A stretch of 64,000 bases of DNA from Pseudomonas piscis (GCF_009380155.1 NZ_WHUV01000002.1:1302001-1366000); one strand, 5' to 3'; shown: positions 1 through 8,844, counted from the stretch's first letter. Program-made: numbers and translations. Notes: a model not told the origin generated them from the letters alone.

Positions 1-89
1 GCCGAGGCCCGGCCGGAGTGGAACCACAAACAACGTTCGTCGAACAGGAACGCACTGGCGCCCGCTGAAGGATGCAATTCAGGCTTCAT
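1..89 (-). CDS. Class II histone deacetylase-family protein, 5' end only
   Basis: Only the first 29 codons lie inside the window; the rest runs off the left edge. The readable N-terminus contains FLFDERCLWFHSG. This resembles the opening strand of bacterial class II deacetylase / acetylpolyamine amidohydrolase proteins, which usually begin with a (F/Y)DERCxW-type segment followed by HSG. The ATG sits inside the last codons of the upstream MFS transporter gene, an 11-nt overlap in another frame, so the two are probably co-transcribed and translationally coupled. Family members remove acetyl groups from polyamines or lysines and bind zinc, but none of the zinc ligands is visible here. The family call rests on this short stretch and could be wrong. 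Confidence 0.55.
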   Translation of the reverse strand, partial: MKPELHPSAGASAFLFDERCLWFHSGRAS

Positions 90-1272
90 GGCAAAGACTC
101 TTGGATGGCAGGTGGAAGTGCGCGAGGTTGATCGCCGCGGCGGCCAGCAGGGCCAGCAGCGCGCCGCAGCCGAACATCGCCTGGTAGGAAAAGGTTTCCA
201 GCAGGTAGCCGCACAGCGCCGGGCCGCAGGCCAGCCCCAGGCCGAGGACCAGGTTGGTCAGGTTGATCAAGCCGCCCTCGCGGTCGTGCAGGCTGATCAC
301 CGTGAGCATGAAGGGCACCAGCAGGGTCCAGGTGAACTTGAACACCAGCACCGCGATGAAGGCCGCATCCGCCCGGGGCACCGCCGCCATCACCAGCAAG
401 GCCAGGGTCAACGCGGCGAACCCCAACAGCAGGCATGCCCCGCGATAGCGATCACGCCCCAGCAAGGTGGCGGCGCCGGCACCGAGGATGCCCAGCGCGC
501 TGGACAGGGTCAGCAACTGGTCCAACTGCCCACGATCCATGGCCGTGGGCGCCTGCAAGGCACTGATGAAGGTCCAGACTCCGCCCAGGCACACATACAG
601 CAGGAAGATCGAGGCCACCCCCAGCAGGCCATGCCTGGAAGCCCCCAAGCGACGGCGCCCACCGCTGGCAGCTAGCTGCGGGACCCGGACGAAGTGCCGG
701 CACAGCGGCACGCAGGCCAGCATCAACAGCGCCTGCAAGGCAAAGCACACCCCGGGGCCAAAATGCAGGAAGGCGCTGGGCAACACCGCCAGTCCCAGGG
801 TTCCGAGTATCAGTTGGCCGAAGATGATCGAGCCGAACGCCCGCCCGCGATCATCCAGGTGCGCAACGCTGCGGGTACACAGGATCAGCAGTGAACCGGC
901 GGCCAGTGCAGTGACGCCCCGAGCCGCCAGGAAGGCGTCGAAATGGCGCTCCAGCAGCAGCGCCGAAACCAGGTTGCCGCCGATGTACAGGCCCATGAAC
1001 AGCAAGGCCCAGCGCTGCCAGTGACCCGAGCGCAGCCAGTAGATGGCCGGCAAGGTGGCCAGGCTGCTGAAGATCAGCTCCAGGGAAAACATCGCGCCGA
1101 TCCGGCTCGGGCTCAGGCCGATCTGCGTGGTCAATTGCATGGACAGGGCCGGGGCCCAGAGGAAGGTCGCCGGTAGCACCGACGCACATAGGGTGATGGT
1201 GATCAGCAGCCAGCGATGACTGGCCTCGCCCGGCAGGGCTGCAGGTTCGGCGGTAGCGCTCACGATAGGCAC
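79..1272 (-). CDS. MFS transporter
   Basis: A 397-residue inner-membrane protein with about twelve hydrophobic segments separated by short polar loops, the normal size and layout for a 12-helix major facilitator. An Arg/Gly-rich loop near residues 140-150 (DDRGRAFGS) sits where the MFS loop between helices would be. The substrate cannot be read from sequence. The stop overlaps the start of a deacetylase-like gene by 11 nt, so the pair may handle one metabolite, perhaps a polyamine derivative (inference). It is transcribed away from the Tai4-like gene, sharing a 236-nt gap that contains a GC-rich hairpin at 1415-1432. Confidence 0.85.
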   Translation of the reverse strand: MPIVSATAEPAALPGEASHRWLLITITLCASVLPATFLWAPALSMQLTTQIGLSPSRIGAMFSLELIFSSLATLPAIYWLRSGHWQRWALLFMGLYIGGNLVSALLLERHFDAFLAARGVTALAAGSLLILCTRSVAHLDDRGRAFGSIIFGQLILGTLGLAVLPSAFLHFGPGVCFALQALLMLACVPLCRHFVRVPQLAASGGRRRLGASRHGLLGVASIFLLYVCLGGVWTFISALQAPTAMDRGQLDQLLTLSSALGILGAGAATLLGRDRYRGACLLLGFAALTLALLVMAAVPRADAAFIAVLVFKFTWTLLVPFMLTVISLHDREGGLINLTNLVLGLGLACGPALCGYLLETFSYQAMFGCGALLALLAAAAINLAHFHLPSKSLCHEA

Positions 1273-1508
1273 CTTCGTTATTGATTGTTATGGGTGAGGT
1301 GGCACGGCAACGGCTGCCAATCTAGCAACGGCCCTGGCGACGACCGGCTTCAATTGATGACGACTTTTTGTCTTTTCACGCCAATGCCCGCATGCGCTAT
1401 CAGGTTGGCCAGGCGCCCCGGCGAGCCGGGGCATTGACAAGCGCGATGGCGGCTTCGACCATCGGCGCCGCAACGGCCGCTGCCGGCCCATGACTCAGGA
1501 GATCAAGG

Positions 1509-1946
1509 ATGAAGAGGCTTTCGCTGGTGCTGTGCCTGATGGCAGGCGTGGGCCCGGCTGGCGCGCAGGACCTGGCGGCTGCACGCCAGTCCCTGAAGAA
1601 CTATGGCCTGGCCTACTGCATGGCCAGGCAGTTTCCCGAGCGCTCGGCCATGGGCGAGGACGTTGGGCATGCCATCGGCATGTATGGCGTCATGGGCGCA
1701 GGACTGCATCAGGTCCTGCAGGACGAAGACACACTCACGACCCTGCATGACCCCTATGACGCCACCACCGAATACGTCTTCAAGGCTTATGACCAGGTCG
1801 CGGCCAACAGCAAGCACCGTCCTGGAAAAGTCGTGCTGCACGCTTGCTTGCAGGTCTACAACTCCAGGGCCTTCGACCAGTTCATCCGGAGCCAGGACTC
1901 CTACATCCGTCAGCAAGACCTGCAAGCTGCCGGCCCCAACTCCTGA
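1509..1946 (+). CDS. Tai4-family T6SS amidase immunity-like periplasmic protein
   Basis: 145 residues with a clear Sec signal peptide (MKRLSLVLCLMAGVGPAGAQ, cleavage near residue 20). The mature part has the pattern of Tai4 immunity proteins: an N-terminal helix with NYGLAYCMA, a Gly-rich stretch after it, and a C-terminal helix KVVLHACLQVYNSRAFDQFI that places the second Cys. Tai4 proteins sit in the periplasm and block the Tae4 peptidoglycan amidase injected by type VI secretion. A strong ribosome site (AGGAG) precedes the ATG. No Tae4-like or other T6SS gene is nearby, so it looks like an orphan immunity gene. The family assignment is from remembered pattern, not a search. Confidence 0.6.
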   Translation: MKRLSLVLCLMAGVGPAGAQDLAAARQSLKNYGLAYCMARQFPERSAMGEDVGHAIGMYGVMGAGLHQVLQDEDTLTTLHDPYDATTEYVFKAYDQVAANSKHRPGKVVLHACLQVYNSRAFDQFIRSQDSYIRQQDLQAAGPNS

Positions 1947-2112
1947 CAGCGCTCGATGTGCCAATGGCGACAGACCCGCCCTCGCCTGGCCGCGCGCCGA
2001 CAGCAACCGGTGGCAGGTGTCGCTTAAACACCGGTCGAGGTCGAATCCAGCGCTCGGTCAGCGACGCCACTGTCCATACTCAGGCACCTGTCCCCGGTAA
2101 TGGAATACGCCC

Positions 2113-3030
2113 GTGAACCTGCCGCAGCCGCCCGCCCCTTACCTGGTCAATCCCCTGCCCCTGGACCCGCAACAGCGGCGGCTGTTCCACGAACAGGGCT
2201 ACCTCAAGCTGCCGGGATTGCTGACCAGCGCCGCCATCGAACCGTTGCGCCAGCTGGTGGAGCAGCAACTGCGCCCGACCCAGGCCAGCGCTGGCGAGGG
2301 GTTCAACCGCCTGACCCACCGCCTGGAGCAGGACGGAATTCTCCGGCAACTCCAAGGCCAGCCGGCATTGGCCCAGGTACTGACTTACCTCACCGACAGC
2401 CGGCTGATCCTGTGCGAGGCCCAGGGCTTCGAGCTGGGCCAGGGGCGCTCGGGTTTCGCCTGGCACTACGATTCGCTGAACTTTCGCTACATCCGCCCCC
2501 AAGACCCGGCCTTCAGCCTGTGGCTGCCCCTGCAACCGGTACGCCCAGAGGCACAGGGTGGCGGCATGGCCTGGGTGCCGTTGTCGCTGTGCTCGGCCCT
2601 GGGCAACTTCCAGTTTTCGCGAATACTGGCCCAGCAGTTGGCCCAGGGCGAGTCGATCGCCGAGCTGTCCGAGCTCTTGCGCCAGACCTACGCCAGCCCG
2701 GGCCCCTTGACCGAGCGTTTCGAGCGACAGCGCATCGAAGAGGCCTTCGAGCCCGGCGATGCCCTGCTGTTCAGCAAGTACCTGTGGCACCGCTCCAGCC
2801 CCTTGCTCGCCGGCGAGCTGTCCCGGCGCCAGGCCGTGACCCTGCGCCTGGTGGCTGCCCAGGCGCGCCTGGACCCACTGTTGCAGGACGGCGAGACCCG
2901 CACCACCGGCGGCCTAGGCATGGGCCAGGAGCGCGGGGCACTCAAGCCGCTGTCCTATGGCTCGCGCTTCGTCGATATCCAGGCCGGCGACCTGCTCAGC
3001 AGCTCGGCCCACTGTGGGCCGCTTTTGTGA
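2113..3030 (+). CDS. Phytanoyl-CoA dioxygenase-family protein
   Basis: 305 residues, starting at GTG with a weak ribosome site. The protein has a double-stranded beta-helix dioxygenase pattern. The iron motif HxD appears in FAWHYDSLNFRY around residue 118, and a distal His follows in LLFSKYLWHRSSPLL, after which ELSRRQAVTLRLV supplies Arg residues suited to 2-oxoglutarate binding. The family hydroxylates small molecules using Fe(II), 2-oxoglutarate and oxygen; the substrate here is unknown. It ends 6 nt before the convergent LysR gene. It has no partner enzyme nearby that would place it in a pathway. Confidence 0.75.
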   Translation: MNLPQPPAPYLVNPLPLDPQQRRLFHEQGYLKLPGLLTSAAIEPLRQLVEQQLRPTQASAGEGFNRLTHRLEQDGILRQLQGQPALAQVLTYLTDSRLILCEAQGFELGQGRSGFAWHYDSLNFRYIRPQDPAFSLWLPLQPVRPEAQGGGMAWVPLSLCSALGNFQFSRILAQQLAQGESIAELSELLRQTYASPGPLTERFERQRIEEAFEPGDALLFSKYLWHRSSPLLAGELSRRQAVTLRLVAAQARLDPLLQDGETRTTGGLGMGQERGALKPLSYGSRFVDIQAGDLLSSSAHCGPLL

Positions 3031-3036
3031 GTCGCC

Positions 3037-3936
3037 CTAGACCTGCGGGGCGGTCCCCAGCAATACCGGTTGGTGCGTGGCGCACAGCTCCATGAGGTAG
3101 TCCCAGACCACCCGCAGGCGCACCGACTTGTGCAGCTCGCGGCGGGTGCTGATCCAGTAGGCGCGCTGGATGCTCTCGGTGGGCAACAACGGCACCAGCT
3201 GCCGATCCGTGGCGGCCATGTAGCACGGCAGCACCGCGATCCCCAGGCCCGAGCGGGCTGCCTCTTGCTGGGCGATGACGCTGGTGCTGTGGAACAGCAC
3301 CTGGGGGTTGCGACAAAAGCTGTTGAGGAACATCAGCTCCTGGCTGAACAGCAGGTCGTTGACGTAGCCGATCCAGGCATGGCGCCCCAGGTCCTCGCGA
3401 TTGCGCAGCGGCGGCGCGCGGTCCAGGTAGGCCTGGCTGGCGTACAGCGCCAGGCGGTAGTCGGTGAGCTTGCGAGTCACCAGCATGTCGGCACTGGGTC
3501 GCTCCAGGTGGATGCTGATTTCCGCCTCGCGGTTGAGGATGCTGACGAACCGCGGCACCGCCACCAGTTCCACCTCCAGCCCCGGGTAACGCTCGAACAA
3601 ACCGCCCATGCGGCTGGCCAGGAACTTGACCCCCAGGCCCTCGGTGACGCCGACGCGGATCTTGCCCAGCAGCGCGCTGGACTGGGTGATTTCCTCCTGG
3701 GCCAGCAGCGCCACGTTCTCCATGGCCTCGGCGTGCTTGAGCAACGCCTCGCCGGCCGGGGTCAGTTCATAACCCTGGGCGTGCTGGACGAACAGCGCGG
3801 TGCCCAGGGCTTTCTCCACCGCCTCGATATGCCGCGCCACCGTGGCATGGGTGGTGTTCAGCCGTCGCGCCGCGGTGAGCAGGCGCCCGCTGCGTTGCAG
3901 TTCGAGAAAAAAGCGCAGGTCGTTCCAGTCGAACAT
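3037..3936 (-). CDS. LysR-family transcriptional regulator
   Basis: 299 residues. The N-terminal helix-turn-helix is clear (MFDWNDLRFFLELQRSGRLL, then a recognition helix around residues 20-40), followed by the usual effector-binding domain. The start used is the ATG at 3936, with AAGGAA upstream; a longer frame to 4044 has no family similarity. It is divergent from the GMC oxidoreductase gene. The 162-nt gap holds one TGTTAG and two CTAACA elements that could be its binding sites, so it probably controls the oxidoreductase and the following symporter (inference). Confidence 0.9.
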   Translation of the reverse strand: MFDWNDLRFFLELQRSGRLLTAARRLNTTHATVARHIEAVEKALGTALFVQHAQGYELTPAGEALLKHAEAMENVALLAQEEITQSSALLGKIRVGVTEGLGVKFLASRMGGLFERYPGLEVELVAVPRFVSILNREAEISIHLERPSADMLVTRKLTDYRLALYASQAYLDRAPPLRNREDLGRHAWIGYVNDLLFSQELMFLNSFCRNPQVLFHSTSVIAQQEAARSGLGIAVLPCYMAATDRQLVPLLPTESIQRAYWISTRRELHKSVRLRVVWDYLMELCATHQPVLLGTAPQV

Positions 3937-3969
3937 GGGGATTCCTTGCCGGTGCCTTGGGGCGAACAC

Positions 3970-4028
3970 TGTTAGAAAACGCACAGCGGGTGGGCAAAAA
4001 CTAACATTCTTTTGACGAAAGCTAACAA
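3970..4028. promoter_or_regulatory. Candidate LysR binding region (TGTTAG / CTAACA repeats)
   Basis: Three copies of one hexamer lie between the divergent regulator and the GMC oxidoreductase gene: TGTTAG at 3970-3975, CTAACA at 4001-4006 and CTAACA at 4022-4027. The two direct copies are 21 nt apart, two helical turns, each preceded by an A-rich run, and the first copy is inverted. This spacing suits a LysR tetramer. It is a visual observation only. Confidence 0.4.
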
Positions 4029-4098
4029 CTAGGATGAGGCACAAGGCTGCCGCGGATGACGGACAGCTGCTAATAAGAATCTGCCAACGAGGTCACGG

Positions 4099-5745
4099 AT
4101 GCTTCCTGCCTTTGACGCTTTCGACTACATCGTGGTCGGTGCCGGTCCTGCCGGCTGCCTGCTGGCCAATCGCTTGTCCGCCAACCCCCAGCACCGGGTG
4201 CTGCTGCTGGAAGCCGGCGGACGCGACAACTACCCCTGGATCCACATTCCCGTCGGCTACCTGTTCTGCATCGGCAACCCACGCACCGACTGGTGCTTCA
4301 AGACCGAGGCCGAACCAGGCCTGCAAGGCCGCTCCTTGAGCTACCCGCGGGGCAAGGTGCTGGGCGGCTGTTCATCGATCAACGGCATGATCTACATGCG
4401 TGGCCAGGCCGCCGACTACGATGGCTGGGCCGCCGAGGGCAACCCGGGCTGGAGCTGGAGCGAGGTCCTGCCGCTGTTCAAGAAGAGCGAGAACCACTTC
4501 GCCGGGGCCAGCCCGCTGCACGGCGCCGCCGGTGAGTGGCGGGTGGAGCGCCAGCGCCTGTCGTGGCCGATCCTCGATGCTTTTCGCAGCGCTGCCGAAC
4601 AGAGCGGCATCCCACGGATCGACGACTTCAACGGCGGCGACAACGAAGGCTGCGGCTACTTCCAGGTCAACCAGAAGGCCGGGGTGCGCTGGAACGCCGC
4701 GAAGGCCTTTCTCAAGCCCATCGCCCAGCGCCCCAACCTCACCGTCCTGACCGGCGTCGAGGTGCAACGGCTGCTCCTCCAAGACGGCCGCGCCACGGCG
4801 GTGCGCGCCATGGCCCAGGGACGCCAGCAGGACTTCAAGGCCCGCCGGGAGATCATTCTCTGTGCCGGCTCCATCGGCTCGCCGAGCATCCTCCAGCGTT
4901 CCGGCATCGGCCCGGTGGCGTTGCTGCAACGCCTGGGCATCGGCGTCGCCCATGCCCTGCCCGGGGTCGGCGGCAACCTCCAGGACCACCTGCAACTGCG
5001 GCTGATCTACAAGCTGGACAACGCCCGCACCCTGAACCAGATCGCCGGCAGCCTGTGGGGCAAGATGGGCATGGGCCTGCGCTACCTGTACGACCGCAGC
5101 GGCCCGCTGTCCATGGCTCCCAGCCAACTCGGCGCCTTCGCCCGCTCCAGCCCCGAGCAGGCCACCGCCAACCTCGAGTACCACGTGCAGCCGCTGTCCC
5201 TGGAGCGCTTCGGCGAACCCTTGCACGACTTCCCGGCGTTCACCGCCTCGGTCTGCGACCTGCGCCCGCAAAGCCGTGGCCGGGTCGAGATCCGTTCCGT
5301 GGACGCAGGCCAGGCGCCGCTGATCCAGCCCAACTACCTGAGCCATCCGCAGGACCTGCAAGTGGCCGCAGACGCCATCCGCCTGACCCGGCGCATCGTC
5401 GCCGCCCCGGCCCTGCAAGCGTTCAGTCCCAGCGAGTACCTGCCCGGCGCGCAATTGCAAAGCCAGGAGCAATTGCATGAAGCCGCGGCGAAGATCGGCA
5501 CCACCATCTTCCATCCGGTGGGCACCTGCCGCATGGGCCTCGACGCCCAGGCCGTGGTCGACGCCCAGTTGCGCGTGCATGGCATCCCCGGGCTGCGCAT
5601 CGCCGACGCCTCGATCATGCCGCGCATCACCTCCGGCAATACCTGCTCGCCGACCCTGATGATCGCCGAGAAAGCCGCCGAACTGATTCTTGCCACGACC
5701 ACAAGGAGCCCTGCCCCGGAAAAACAGACCGCCGCCCACGCCTGA
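4099..5745 (+). CDS. GMC-family FAD oxidoreductase (choline/alcohol dehydrogenase type)
   Basis: 548 residues, normal for the glucose-methanol-choline family. The FAD-binding signature VGAGPAGCLLANRL is at residues 13-26, the first GMC signature at about 83-97 (GKVLGGCSSINGMIY), and the C-terminal active-site region HPVGTCRMG and TSGNTCSPTLMIAEKAAELI near residues 475-530. Such enzymes oxidise an alcohol to an aldehyde. The substrate is not evident; betA-type choline dehydrogenases are related, but no betB or betI is present. GAGGTCACGG precedes the ATG. The gene is divergent from a LysR regulator and upstream of an MHS symporter that may import its substrate. Confidence 0.9.
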   Translation: MLPAFDAFDYIVVGAGPAGCLLANRLSANPQHRVLLLEAGGRDNYPWIHIPVGYLFCIGNPRTDWCFKTEAEPGLQGRSLSYPRGKVLGGCSSINGMIYMRGQAADYDGWAAEGNPGWSWSEVLPLFKKSENHFAGASPLHGAAGEWRVERQRLSWPILDAFRSAAEQSGIPRIDDFNGGDNEGCGYFQVNQKAGVRWNAAKAFLKPIAQRPNLTVLTGVEVQRLLLQDGRATAVRAMAQGRQQDFKARREIILCAGSIGSPSILQRSGIGPVALLQRLGIGVAHALPGVGGNLQDHLQLRLIYKLDNARTLNQIAGSLWGKMGMGLRYLYDRSGPLSMAPSQLGAFARSSPEQATANLEYHVQPLSLERFGEPLHDFPAFTASVCDLRPQSRGRVEIRSVDAGQAPLIQPNYLSHPQDLQVAADAIRLTRRIVAAPALQAFSPSEYLPGAQLQSQEQLHEAAAKIGTTIFHPVGTCRMGLDAQAVVDAQLRVHGIPGLRIADASIMPRITSGNTCSPTLMIAEKAAELILATTTRSPAPEKQTAAHA

Positions 5746-5746
5746 T

Positions 5747-5842
5747 TGTAGGAGCGAGGCTGCCCGCGCCAGAGCCAGCCGGCACGCCAGAGAGATCGAG
5801 CCGCCCACGCCGACGCTAGCGCGGGCAAGCTTCGCTCCTACA
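5747..5842. repeat. REP doublet (inverted extragenic palindromic repeat)
   Basis: Two inverted copies of the common Pseudomonas REP motif. The left arm TGTAGGAGCGAGGCTGCCCG begins at 5747, and the right arm, ending GCTTCGCTCCTACA, spans 5819-5842, with about 49 nt between. A further half-copy, GTAGGAGCCAGG, follows at 5863. Such doublets (REPINs) are dispersed extragenic elements mobilised by RAYT transposases; none is in the window. It sits between the GMC oxidoreductase and the symporter and may act as a transcription attenuator or mRNA stabiliser. Confidence 0.8.
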
Positions 5843-5953
5843 GAAAAATCCAACGCCGGACCGTAGGAGCCAGGACTGCGAAAAACAAGATAGCGACGCC
5901 ACGCCGGCGCCGACAGTGGAACAACAAAAACAATCACTGTAAGGGATATCGAT

Positions 5954-7576
5954 ATGTCGGAACATGCTCAAGCGATGGACTCCACGGCCGTGGCGCCCAC
6001 CAGCAAGGAAAGCCAGAAAGTCATCTTCGCCTCGTCCCTCGGTACCGTCTTCGAGTGGTACGACTTCTTTCTCTACGGTGCCCTGGCGGCGGTGATCAGC
6101 AAGCAGTTCTTCGCCGGGGTCAACGACACCACGGCCTTCATCTTCGCCCTGATGGCCTTCGCCGCCGGCTTCGTGGTACGGCCCTTCGGCGCCCTGGTGT
6201 TCGGCCGCCTGGGGGACATGATCGGGCGCAAGTACACCTTCCTCGTCACCATCATCCTCATGGGCCTGGCCACCTTCGCCGTGGGCCTGTTGCCCAACTA
6301 CGCCAGCATCGGCATCGCCGCGCCGATCATCCTGGTGGCCTTGCGCATGCTCCAGGGCCTGGCCCTGGGCGGCGAATACGGCGGCGCCGCGACCTACGTG
6401 GCCGAGCACGCACCCCAGGGCAAGCGCGGCCTGCACACCAGCTGGATCCAGTCCACCGCGACCCTGGGCCTGCTGCTGTCGCTGCTGGTGATATTGGCCT
6501 GCCGCTACTTCACTGGCGATCAGTTCGACGTCTGGGGCTGGCGCTTGCCGTTCCTGCTGTCGATCGTGCTGCTGGGCATCTCCACCTGGATCCGCATGAG
6601 CCTGCACGAGTCGCCAGCGTTCTTGAAAATGAAGGAAGAAGGCCAGGCCAGCAAGGCGCCGATCCGCGAATCCTTCGGCAATTGGGAAAACCTCAAGGTG
6701 GTGCTGATCGCCCTGTTCAGCATCAACGCCGGGCAGGCAGTGACCTTCTACGCCGCGCAGTTCTACGTGCTGTTCTTCCTCACCCAGTTCCTCAAGATGG
6801 ATCCGGTCCTGGCCAACAGCCTGCTGATCGTCAGCGTGGTGATCGGTGCGCCGATGTTCATCTTCTTCGGCTGGCTCTCGGACAAGGTCGGCCGCAAGCC
6901 GGTGCTGATGCTCGGCCTGCTGCTGGCCACGGTGCTGTACTTCCCGATCTTCAAGTGCCTGGCCCACTACGCCAACCCGGCCATCGACCAGGCCAGCCGC
7001 CAGGCGCCCATCACCGTCACCGCCGACCCGGCCACCTGCACCTTCCAGTTCGACCCGGTGGGCAAGGCGCGCTTCGACAGCCCCTGCGACAAGGTCAAGA
7101 CCTTCCTGGTGAAACAGGGCCTGCCCTACTCCAGCATCGCCGCCCCAGCCGGCAGCCCGGTGCAGGTCAGCATCGGCGACGTGAAGATCGACGGTTTCGA
7201 CGAGGCGGCCCTGCGTGGCGCGGTGACCCTGGCCGGCTATCCGCAACAGGCCGATAGCCAGAACGTCAACAAGGGCATGGTAGTGGCGCTGATCGTCGCC
7301 CTGATCCTGATTGCCGCCATGTGCTACGGCCCGCTGGCGGCGTTGATGGTGGAACTGTTCCCGACCCGCATCCGCTACACCTCGATGTCCCTGCCCTACC
7401 ACATCGGCAACGGCTGGTTCGGCGGTTTCCTGCCCACGGTGTCCTTCGCCCTGGTGGTGTACACCGGCGATATCTTCTACGGCCTGTGGTACCCGGTGGC
7501 GATCACCGGGGCCAGCCTGCTGGTCGGCCTGCTGTGCCTTAGGGAAACCCGCAAGGTCGACATCAACCACATCTGA
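5954..7576 (+). CDS. MHS-family MFS metabolite:H+ symporter with a large soluble insertion
   Basis: 540 residues, about 100 longer than usual for the family. The N-terminal helix has the MHS hallmark TVFEWYDFFLYG near residue 35, then RPFGALVFGRLGDMIGRKYTF, and the second half carries GWLSDKVGRKPVL. The extra length is a hydrophilic segment at about residues 340-435 between two membrane helices. It contains a Cys pair (ATCTFQFD and SPCDKV) that could form a periplasmic disulfide. The family imports organic acids, shikimate, proline/betaine or similar with protons. Context suggests it feeds the upstream GMC oxidoreductase. GTAAGGG precedes the ATG. Confidence 0.9.
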   Translation: MSEHAQAMDSTAVAPTSKESQKVIFASSLGTVFEWYDFFLYGALAAVISKQFFAGVNDTTAFIFALMAFAAGFVVRPFGALVFGRLGDMIGRKYTFLVTIILMGLATFAVGLLPNYASIGIAAPIILVALRMLQGLALGGEYGGAATYVAEHAPQGKRGLHTSWIQSTATLGLLLSLLVILACRYFTGDQFDVWGWRLPFLLSIVLLGISTWIRMSLHESPAFLKMKEEGQASKAPIRESFGNWENLKVVLIALFSINAGQAVTFYAAQFYVLFFLTQFLKMDPVLANSLLIVSVVIGAPMFIFFGWLSDKVGRKPVLMLGLLLATVLYFPIFKCLAHYANPAIDQASRQAPITVTADPATCTFQFDPVGKARFDSPCDKVKTFLVKQGLPYSSIAAPAGSPVQVSIGDVKIDGFDEAALRGAVTLAGYPQQADSQNVNKGMVVALIVALILIAAMCYGPLAALMVELFPTRIRYTSMSLPYHIGNGWFGGFLPTVSFALVVYTGDIFYGLWYPVAITGASLLVGLLCLRETRKVDINHI

Positions 7577-7626
7577 TGGCCACGACCGCCAGCCAGGGCA
7601 CGGCCCTTGGCCGGCGGCCGGCTCAC

Positions 7627-8844
7627 TCAGATGTTGTTGCAGCCCTTGGCGATGGAGTCCTCATTGGAGGTGTAGGGGCGCGAGGGCTCCAGGTTCCACT
7701 GCGGCTTGTCCCGGGCGATGTTGAAGTGGCAGACCAGCTGGCGGCGCATGCTGCCCACGCTGCTGTCGCGGTTGTCCGGGTTGTTCTTCCACTGCGCGTC
7801 CAGGTAATGGTCACTGGCCAACTCGTTGAAGAAGTTGTTGGTCTGGTTGTCCTGGACCTTGCGTCCGCAATCGGTGGGGGTGACTTCCAGGGTCATGATC
7901 TTCTTGCCGAAACCCGGGTCGTCGCGCTCGATCCAGGTAGCGCTCTGCACATAGCGTTCGCAGCTGTTCTTTTCGGTGATGGGGTAGATCACCTGCTTCT
8001 TGTTGTCGTAGACGAAGCTCGCCTCCTGCTGGGGTGTCTGCGGCAGCTTCATGTTGATCACCGGCAGGTATTGCCGGACCGCCTGGTACCACTGGATCTG
8101 GTTCAGGCGCGCGCCTTCCAGGCCGCCGTCCTCGGTGTAGAACAGCGCCAGGATCGACGGCGACTGCGGCGGTTTTTCTTCCCACTTGGCCAGGCGCAGT
8201 TCGTTCTGGGTACCGAAGGATTCGGCGGCGATCTGCGCCATGGAGCGGATGCTCTGGTAGAACGCCGGGCCGGCTGCGGCATTGCGTTCGTCACGCACGT
8301 CGAAGGAGCACTGGCGCGAATGATCGCCTCGATTCTGCCGGTAGTTGGCACCCCATTGCTCGGCGGTGGTCACGCCGATCTCGTGGCAGTATTTCTCGAC
8401 GCTGCCGGGGGTGCGCCGCGAGTCGGTGCAGCCTTGCTGCTGGCGATCGTCGGTGGCGGCATCGATGGGGAAGGAACACAGCACGGCGTAGTCCTGGTGA
8501 TCCTTGGGGTTGCCGAAGATGGTGTCGAAGATGAAGCCGCTCTGCAGGCCGTAGGCCAGCTTGCGGAACTTGGAGTCCTTGCGCAGGTAGGACGCCGAGA
8601 CACCGCCACTGGCCTGGCTTTTCGGGCTGATGCTGTAGAACTGGTAGTCGGTGGAAGGCCAGGTGGCGCGAAACAGCACCCCCGAGCAGAGGAACGCCGG
8701 CTTGGACGGGCCGCCACAGTCCTGGCGGGTGTCGTTGTACAGCTGGTTGAGACGGGCCACCGTGTCGCTGCCCTGGTCGGCCTGGACAGTGGGCAACAGG
8801 CACAGGCCGGCCAGGCCCATGGCGAAGGAGATGCTGAGTTTCAT
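7627..8844 (-). CDS. Secreted halovibrin HvnC-like / DUF2599-type protein
   Basis: 405 residues with a Sec signal peptide (first 22 residues, ending VQA|D). The N-terminal half has TVARLNQLYNDTRQDCGG and PAFLCSGVLFRATWPS, a pattern I associate with Pseudomonas proteins annotated halovibrin HvnC. The C-terminal half has RYVQSATWIERDDPGFG and an evenly spaced Cys set, as in DUF2599 proteins. About nine Cys in the mature part suggest disulfides and an extracytoplasmic location. The biochemical activity is unknown to me; the name halovibrin implies an ADP-ribosyltransferase link that I cannot confirm from motifs. It is divergent from the Gly/Cys-tailed protein. Confidence 0.6.
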   Translation of the reverse strand: MKLSISFAMGLAGLCLLPTVQADQGSDTVARLNQLYNDTRQDCGGPSKPAFLCSGVLFRATWPSTDYQFYSISPKSQASGGVSASYLRKDSKFRKLAYGLQSGFIFDTIFGNPKDHQDYAVLCSFPIDAATDDRQQQGCTDSRRTPGSVEKYCHEIGVTTAEQWGANYRQNRGDHSRQCSFDVRDERNAAAGPAFYQSIRSMAQIAAESFGTQNELRLAKWEEKPPQSPSILALFYTEDGGLEGARLNQIQWYQAVRQYLPVINMKLPQTPQQEASFVYDNKKQVIYPITEKNSCERYVQSATWIERDDPGFGKKIMTLEVTPTDCGRKVQDNQTNNFFNELASDHYLDAQWKNNPDNRDSSVGSMRRQLVCHFNIARDKPQWNLEPSRPYTSNEDSIAKGCNNI

